Origin: Telmatactis stephensoni
Taxonomy: Eukaryota; Cnidaria; Anthozoa; Actiniaria; Isophelliidae
NCBI GenBank assembly: GCA_029948255.1
Contig: JALIZF010001722.1
Span: 310,001-374,000 of the forward strand
DNA length: 64,000 nt
Direction of reading: 5' to 3'
Both the position numbers and the translations under genes were made by a program. Under the pieces are notes generated by a model. It made no database searches. It saw nothing but the letters and a program-made list of their open reading frames with translations, and was not told the DNA's origin. Of the stretch, positions 57,690-64,000 are shown piece by piece. Within the stretch, counting starts at the first letter, position 1; each line of letters starts with the position of its first letter.

Positions 57690-57805
57690 AAAATTAGCAA
57701 AAATAACAACAAAAAACAACAACAACATAAAAATAGCAACAAAAACAAAACAAACAATAAAAAAGACACAAACAAAAAAACAAAAAGAAAAGCAAAAAAA
57801 TATGT
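57690..57805. repeat. A-rich CAA/AAC low-complexity tract
   Basis: Runs of AACAACAAA and AAACAAAAA. The open frames across it (Lys/Asn-rich on one strand, Phe/Cys/Leu-rich on the other) are compositional artefacts. Confidence 0.8.
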
Positions 57806-58454
57806 ACAGTGTAGGAAGTCTCTAAAACAGACATGCATTTAGAGCGGTCATAAATTGTGTATCTCGGAGAAGTGCCCGTCTCACAGAGAGTTAGATACAA
57901 TAAAACGTCGAGTTATTCAGTAACTGAAAGGGACCAGTTTAATTGTGTCCATTATATAGAAATGTCGGTTAGGAAAGAGTTCAATGAATAATGAAATTAA
58001 ACGGAATTTTTCCTGCTGTCTTTTATTATTTAACCATCAGCTGAAATTAATATTCGCCCTAAAAATTGGTAAATAATAAAACACAAACTGAAAGAAGCAT
58101 TTTTGAAGAGAGTCGGATTTTTACTTGGCGTAATTAACGCTATTCATCTCACCAAGACATCGTGACTAATCTTTCTGATCCACCGCGATCAAATACCACC
58201 CGTAAGAATAAAACAAAAACATGAATATTATTACACTTCCACACTATCATGATATACCGTACTGTAAATCCAAATATAAGCTCGAAAATTATATACGTGA
58301 ATACGATTTTTATCGTAGTGATAATTACGGTTATTTCTTGTCGAAATGACATCTTTTTTGTTCTGTTTTGTTTTCTTCTCGGTGCATGTGGCCAAGAAAA
58401 ATAAGATGCCTACATAGCGGTGTAATACTAATAGTAGTAACATATAGCAATATA

Positions 58455-58609
58455 GAGCGGTTTTCGTATGAGTGGGAAACTGACCGTACCGTACCGTGAC
58501 CGTGTCAGTACCGTAATGTCTATAAAAACATTCGAAATTCCGGCCGTAACCGTACCGTGCATTGACCGTAATTGGTACGGTCAGTTTCCCACTCATACGA
58601 AAAGCGCTC
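58455..58609. mobile_element. GAGCAG-TTTCGTATGA MITE, best-preserved copy 7
   Basis: Ends GAGCGGTTTTCGTATGAGTG and CACTCATACGAAAAGCGCTC pair over about 36 bp with about one mismatch. TA flanks both sides (58453-58454, 58610-58611). The core has TCTATAAAAACATTCGAAATTC. It looks like the youngest copy here. Confidence 0.85.
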
Positions 58610-58804
58610 TAGAACATACAGTAAAGCCCTGTGCAAACGCTTCCAACATCCACCGTCCAATAGACTTTTCCCGAATTTGTATGACTAAATCGAGGCTGGG
58701 GTGGGTAAAATACAGCGAATGTATACAGATATCTACACCAGTCTCGACTCGAATCTATTGTTTCGTGATCCTGAAAGGTCTATTTAACATTGATGGCATG
58801 TGTT

Positions 58805-58968
58805 AGGGCCAGTTTTCACTAGTGACACAAGCATAAGCAACATACGCAGACTCGCCAATGTCCATTAGCGGTGCTTGTCTTATTTTTACACCTATGTGAT
58901 AAATGCAATACTGAGTCTGCGTATGTTGCTTAAATACTTGTGCTAATGTCGCTAGTGAAAACCAGGCT
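58805..58968. mobile_element. Foldback MITE (AAGCAACATACGCAGACTC)
   Basis: Left arm GTTTTCACTAGTGACACAAG and AAGCAACATACGCAGACTC mirror GAGTCTGCGTATGTTGCTT and CTTGTGCTAATGTCGCTAG, TGAAAACCAGGC. About 164 bp; a decayed relative lies near 30.0 kb. Confidence 0.82.
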
Positions 58969-59070
58969 TTACGCTTTGAGGTTATAACAGAACAAGTTGT
59001 TGTCTAAATGGTGTTCTGACGCACCCACCATGCTGAAGCCAGCGTTAGGTCAACGTTCAGGAGCGTTTAC

Positions 59071-59229
59071 CAGGGGCGGATCCAGGAATCAAAGAAAGGA
59101 GGGGCCGGAAAAATTCACAGATCTGACAAAACCTTCTATTCAGTCCGTAATAAAGCTAAACATTTCTTTGTTTTACTTATCAAAAGGAGGGGCCGCGGTC
59201 CGCTGAGCCCACCCCCTAAATCCGCCCCT
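59071..59229. mobile_element. hAT-like MITE (CAGGGGCGGATCCAGG)
   Basis: Left end CAGGGGCGGATCCAGGAA and right end CCCCCTAAATCCGCCCCTG. A short direct repeat, GTTTAC, borders both sides. CAGGGGCGGATCCAG-type ends are widespread in hAT non-autonomous elements; the exact 8-bp duplication expected of hAT is not clean here. Confidence 0.68.
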
Positions 59230-59374
59230 GTTTACACAGGAGATTTCACGTGACTGGCCTTTTGAGCCGAGAATGTTCCCGTGAAGTCCCGGTCGCACAG
59301 TATGTGTCACTATTGACGTGACGCGTGGAAAGTTAAATTATTGGTCAGTATTCGTGTACAGGTTAGGATTTTTA

Positions 59375-59490
59375 AAACGAACTAGTGAGCTGAGAGCTGT
59401 ATGCATAGAATATTAGAATGTAGTGGTAGTGTGTGAGAGAGAGTACAGTGTCACCCAATAAGTGCGCAAGTGCTAGAAGACATTGCACAC
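59375..59490. repeat. SINE 3' part, relative of 37,060-37,182
   Basis: Shares AAACGAACTAGTGAGCTGAGAG, AATATTAGAATGTAGTGGTA, GTGTGAGAGAGA and CATTGCACACTTA with the SINE in the copy A intron. Confidence 0.75.
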
Positions 59491-60344
59491 TTAAGGTAGT
59501 TCTGGACCCTTGCTACTGCGCATTTCCCGCGCGCATTCGAGCGCGCGCACTTTTATTAGAGAGCATTGGTATTACCGTGGGGAGTCTGAGCACTAGTAAG
59601 CGAGCGATTGAAAACGTAGAAACTCAAACTTTAGTAGAGAAAAATTATATTTTGTCATCCAAATATCGGAAAAACTTTAATCAAGAAATCTTGTACACTA
59701 TGTAATATAGGTATTTAACCTTAAACTTTTAAATTTAGTTAATCTTATCCATCGAAAAAGCCGGCGAGAAAGTCGCTAAAATGAGTGATATTTGGTGTTT
59801 AGTTCGGTGTGTTTTCTCTTTTGTGCTTTTCTAACTCTTGAAATAATACGGTGACCCCCTATTTTTTTCTTTTAATTCAAGAGAGTACTTATCAAATTTT
59901 TGATTTAAAAAATAAAAATACAACTTCATTGATTGGATTGTCGTAAATTTTCCACATTTTTACAGTCCGTACACGATTTTGGAGAGCGTAATTGGGTAGG
60001 AATTTGATTCTAGAATGCCCTTTTAATCATGTTTGCAACTCATCAAACAATACATACGACTACAACTGCTAGATAAACCTCACATCTATCTTTTGAGACG
60101 GTCAAAGCGTTTCTTGGAAAAATTTTGTTCGCATTCTTCAGACCATATAGATTACGTACATTTTGCAAAAAAATCGCGGAAAATCATTGAAAATACCACC
60201 TTTTACGACATCTTATAGCTCAGAAACCAATACGGTGACCCCCTCTTTTTTTCTCGGTTTTTGAATTGCCAAACAATTATCTTTAAATGACAGGATTTTA
60301 AAGGAAATTCATTGATGAAATCTAAGACTCCGGAACTACCTTAA
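59491..60344. mobile_element. TTAA-bordered non-autonomous element, about 850 bp
   Basis: Starts TTAAGGTAGTTCTGGA and ends TCCGGAACTACCTTAA, so TTAA borders both sides. It carries an internal duplication beginning ACGGTGACCCCCT at about 59,849 and 60,230. TTAA borders recall the piggyBac superfamily, but the terminal bases are not CCC, so the assignment is open. No transposase frame is present. Confidence 0.65.
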
Positions 60345-60690
60345 ATAAACAGTTATTTATTCATCTATTTATTTATTTATTTATTTATTCATTTGTCTGT
60401 CTGTTTATTTATTTATTTATTTATTTGTCTGTCTGTCTGTTTGTTTATTTATTTATATATTTATATATTTATTTATATATTTATCTATTTATTTATTTAT
60501 TTAGAGTGGTTTTCATAAACCCGTGAAATACGTACTTAATTATTTAGTGCTATTCCGCACTAAGTCTTTTGTTTGCTATTGTTCAATACATGCTATTTAC
60601 AAGTAAATGGTATTAATTGTTTCACGGGTTTTTGAAAACCAGTCTATCTATCTATTTATTTATCTATTTACTTATTTATTTATTTATTTC
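60345..60690. repeat. TTTA/TTTG tetranucleotide repeats split by a MITE
   Basis: (TTTA)n with (TCTG)n patches at about 60,357-60,502 and again at 60,645-60,690. The element at 60,503-60,646 sits between the two halves. Confidence 0.8.
60503..60646. mobile_element. MITE (CCGTGAAA family), copy 3
   Basis: Left end AGAGTGGTTTTCATAAACCC, GTGAAA pairs with right end TTTCACGGGTTTTTGAAAACC, AGTCT. It is inserted in a tetranucleotide microsatellite. Related ends are seen at 41.6 and 42.3 kb. Confidence 0.75.
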
Positions 60691-61700
60691 ATGAATGTCT
60701 TATTAAGACTATTAATGTGTGAGCACACTCATAAGGTCATATTATATCAATTAGTAATGGTGATGTCATTCATCACGTGACCGTGCGAGACGAAAAAAAT
60801 CGCCTAAAAAGGGCTTGATCACTGAAACCATTTTTGACCCCTTCCCAGTGAAAGCTAGGGTTGCCAGACCCAATAAGCCTTTACCTTTATGACGTTCCAC
60901 ACCTTTATCTATACCAGAATCCTCTAGCTTCAATAATCTTTCATATTCAAATTTTAGAATCCCTACAAACACTATATTCTTCTATTGATGAACAACAGAT
61001 ACTCCAAAAGGATTGTGGTATAGAGAGAGGTATGAAACGTCATAATGCTAAAGGCTTATACTCGAACTTATCTCCGTTCACTTAATACGTTTTACCGATT
61101 TAACACCACTTTATTCGTCAACTTTTGAAAATGACCACACCCTAAAGTTGATCATCATGCCGTTTTCACCATAAACCGTATTTGTAAATATGAACCAAAT
61201 CCTGAATAAAGTGTTTATTTTCAAATAAAATCCTAAAAATATTTTCAGCAACATTATTACTGAACTTAAGATAAAGATTACAGCAAATGTCGGCAACGTT
61301 TCGAAGTCGCCATAATTTAATTATCAAGCCGTAATGTTTATTCAAGTATTTGGCCATTTATACAAATAATTTGCATTTATAGAATTTGTTGAATATTGTT
61401 TCAAATTAAAATTTTCATTAGTATCTCTTAGTCACGTTGAATCACGCATGTCACAAATATTGAATAGTTTTTCTCAATTTCATTTCGATATTTTTTTAGT
61501 TTATTTATGCATTTATTCTTACAAAGACATATTGCTCAATAGATCAGACGTATTTTTAGCATATATAAATTTTTGATCCAAATGGTCGATTTTTAATATA
61601 CACATATCATAGTTTTATTGTAAATAAGGTGTCCCCGATTAGTACACTACTTTGTGGTGTGTGCTAGAAGCTCGCTCAGACATGCACGTAAATAAAATCT

Positions 61701-61703
61701 TTG

Positions 61704-61770
<67 letters not shown>

Positions 61771-61816
61771 ATTGATTGATCGATTGATCGATTGATTGAT
61801 TGATTGATTGATTGAA
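61701..61816. repeat. TTGA tetranucleotide microsatellite
   Basis: About 28 units of GATT, nearly perfect. Confidence 0.93.
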
Positions 61817-62637
61817 ATACAATAGTTTTATCGAAAGTTCAATTTCTAAATCGCTATTAATATACCCTGGGTACCAGAGGCCCGAGAGGATAAGAATTAT
61901 TAACTGACGTTGATTTTATACATTTCTCAAGACCCCGAACAACACACACATTTGTTCTAGTTTGACTTTTTACGGTAAATATTTAGAGGTATAAATCGAT
62001 TTTACCAAGTAACTTTACATGCACCGCATCCCAGTGTGTTAAATTCATCACGGGTAGCCCAAGGTTGTAAATTTACAAGAGAATGTATGGAGAACATGAG
62101 TCTTACTGACTAAAAATATCAAAATGAAAAATTCAGCGCTGCCATGAAACTTAATAGTCTGATTTTTTATAAACTCCCCTCCCCCTTTTTTTTGGTTAGC
62201 TTTTTCGATTGAGCCATTGTTTACTTTTTTTTATTTTTACCAGGAGCCCATTGGGCTCCTGTTTTTACATTTTTATTATTATTTATTATTCATTTTTTAA
62301 AGCTTTTTCGAATGCTATAATTAAAAAAATGGTATTATAAAGTAGTAAAAAGAAGAAAAAGAAGAAAAAAAAGAGGAGGAAAGCAAAAAAAAATTAAAGG
62401 TGTCTGACTCAAGCAGAGCTCGAACTTGTAATATCACATTGGCACCCCCCGGAAACGCGGTAATAATAAAAGTTAAAAATCCAAAAACTGGAAAAATCAA
62501 AATTGAATTTTGGGACGATTCTCCCGAGATATTCGAAGAAGCTGAGACATCGAATCGACTTACGTTACGTTACGAATCGACTTACATTACGTTATCCCGG
62601 TGCTACATAAAACAGTTGTCTTAGCCCGAAGGCCAGG

Positions 62638-62715
62638 GAGGGAGACGATATCCGAACCCTAGTTCATACCTTTAGATATCACCTTAGACTGCTGCGCTAT
62701 CTACTAGACACTTAA
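62638..62715 (-). mobile_element. Possible tRNA-like SINE fragment
   Basis: On the minus strand, TAGATAGCGCAGCAGTCTAA resembles an A box and AACTAGGGTTCGGATATC a B box, at roughly the right spacing. It is too degenerate to be a tRNA gene. Low confidence. Confidence 0.3.
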
Positions 62716-62870
62716 TGATTATTATGTCTAATCGGGGTAGTCTATTCGGCGAAGTTTCATTATGATGCTAATATGTTTGTCCCACGTCCTGAGGGAGATA
62801 ATAGAACCAATCAAAATCTAGTTATCTGAAGAATGACTTATAAGTAAATTACCATTGGTAAGGGACCGTT

Positions 62871-63040
62871 CATTTTTTATCAGGGAGGGGGGGGGGGGGG
62901 GGGGGCGGTGGAATTCCAGCAGGAGTCCATACAAAAAAAACTAGCCCCCCCTCTATAAGCCTGATTTTTTTAAATGACCCCCCCCTCTCCCCCCAAAAAA
63001 ATTCCACCGCTCCCCTCCCTCCTTGATAAAAAATGAATCA
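62871..63040. mobile_element. Foldback MITE with poly-G/poly-C interior, copy 1
   Basis: Left end GGGACCGTTCATTTTTTATC and AGGGAGGG run into a G tract. The right part has GGGAGGA/TCCTCCCT and GATAAAAAATGAATC. The interior includes CCCCCCTCTATAAGCCTGAT, shared with the second copy at 63.5 kb. Confidence 0.75.
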
Positions 63041-63258
63041 TATCAAAAGTTTGTTGCAGTTGTATAAATGTTAGCAATCCATGTACTTTAATGTCAGATT
63101 ATTTCGTTTTTCATGATCATTTACAGGCCCGTAGGCTGCATTCTGAATGAGGATTTGTTTCGGAATCAGGGTGGATCAATTTTCTGTAAAGAATAAAGCT
63201 CTTGCTCTTCTGAGAGCAAGCAGAACATTTTCAGAAACCATTTACAATAACAACATTA

Positions 63259-63425
63259 TGCGAGCGCGAAGCGCGAGCCGCTCGTCAAAGTAAGGCATGA
63301 AAGTAACTCAAAAGTACTACATTTCTGATTCAGTAAATGAGTAGTTAGCATATATAACTAGTTTCGGATTTTGTAATATCAGTACATTTTAATTTGCGAG
63401 CGCGAAGCGCGAGCCGCTCAGCGAT
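63259..63425. repeat. Direct repeat of GCGAGCGCGAAGCGCGAGCC
   Basis: The 24-bp GC-rich word, ending CGCTC, occurs at about 63,259 and 63,397, about 137 bp apart. A similar AAAGTA-ACTCA context follows each, so it may be two units of a longer tandem repeat. Confidence 0.7.
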
Positions 63426-63515
63426 AGGCAGTAAAGTAGTAACTCAGAAATGTTCTATTCTGTTTCCCTTACTTAAAAATAACTGATAAAAGCTCATCGG
63501 TATGATGTTTTTGAA

Positions 63516-63640
63516 TGGCCCCCCCTTTTGACATTGATCCTTCTACATATGGCCCCCCCTCTATAGGCCTGATTTTTTTGAATGGCCCCCCCCAGATTTC
63601 CACCGCCCCCCCCTCCCTGATAAAAAATGAATGGTCCCTA
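63516..63640. mobile_element. Foldback MITE with poly-C interior, copy 2 (partial)
   Basis: Right end CCCTCCCTGATAAAAAATGA, ATGGTCCCTA is complete. The interior repeats GAATGGCCCCCCC. The left inverted end is missing or rearranged. Confidence 0.65.
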
Positions 63641-64000
63641 AGAGAGTGAATAAAAGAATAAATTTTCGCGCCATTTGTAGTGCACAAGCTTACAACGTAA
63701 GGAATAAGTGACGGCATTGCTTTAATTACTCCTGGATTTTCTGTTCATTTGCTATGATAATCATCACAAAGTTTCCATAGGGAAAAACAGCCACATTTTC
63801 CATTTCACTCCGAAGAAAAAGGTCAGGTCTTCACAGATGATTCAACCAACTTTAGTTCTTCTTATCCGCGCAAGCTTTCGGGTTTTCGGGCTATATAAAG
63901 CGCCCATCTTCAGGGATGTGTGAATTCTTATTTTCATTATTTTTAATTTTATTTTAAACAATATTTATACAGGTTGGTACAATTCAGCACATGTTGGTTT
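63641..64000. other. Right edge of window, nothing recognised
   Basis: AT-rich sequence without a recognisable gene, repeat or regulatory element. Confidence 0.5.

Noticed and set aside
57632..57900. Lys/Asn-rich and Phe/Cys-rich open frames
   Set aside because: They are products of an A-rich low-complexity tract on its two strands, with no domain or splice context.
59071..60344. Autonomous transposons at 59-60 kb
   Set aside because: Both elements have inverted ends but no transposase-like frame, so they are non-autonomous.

Overview
This is animal genomic DNA, most likely from a cnidarian such as a coral or sea anemone. The organism is inferred, not proven. It is AT-rich, and its genes are cut into many short exons with GT..AG introns that conserve phase. 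The first gene is a metazoan-type fused pyrimidine enzyme (CAD). The next two are L3MBTL-type chromatin readers with MBT, zinc-finger and SAM domains. The introns are packed with short foldback (MITE-like) elements and tRNA-derived SINEs.

Layout. (1) 1-20,432, plus strand: the 3' four fifths of CAD. It has 34 exons running from the first carbamoyl-phosphate synthetase domain through CPSase B, the MGS regulatory domain, dihydroorotase and the linker to aspartate transcarbamylase and the stop codon. The glutaminase part lies left of the window. (2) 20,433-27,642: CAD 3' UTR, one SINE and a long stretch with no recognisable gene. (3) 27,643-40,197, plus strand: L3MBTL-like copy A, 16 coding exons. 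(4) 40,198-42,627: the gap between two convergent genes, with small inverted repeats. (5) 42,628-51,903, minus strand: L3MBTL-like copy B, 17 coding exons forming an intact 977-codon frame. (6) 51,904-64,000: no recognisable gene. An AT-rich stretch is followed by a cluster of MITEs, microsatellites and SINE pieces.

CAD carries out the first three steps of UMP synthesis. The two L3MBTL-like proteins would read methylated lysines and repress transcription. Both keep an N-terminal DWKDG..TLPG motif known from vertebrate L3MBTL3. Nothing ties CAD and the L3MBTL pair together beyond adjacency.

Main points for a second look: the L3MBTL genes are a tail-to-tail inverted duplicate. Most homologous exons match in length but differ at many synonymous sites, yet one 168-nt tract in MBT repeat 2 is identical by eye and an 82-nt tract in the zinc-finger exon differs at one base, which suggests recent gene conversion. 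Copy A has precisely lost one intron. Copy B has lost key residues of its second C2HC finger. CAD and copy A each carry a one-base frameshift, either assembly errors or real lesions. At least seven copies of a TA-flanked MITE are present, one nested in another element.
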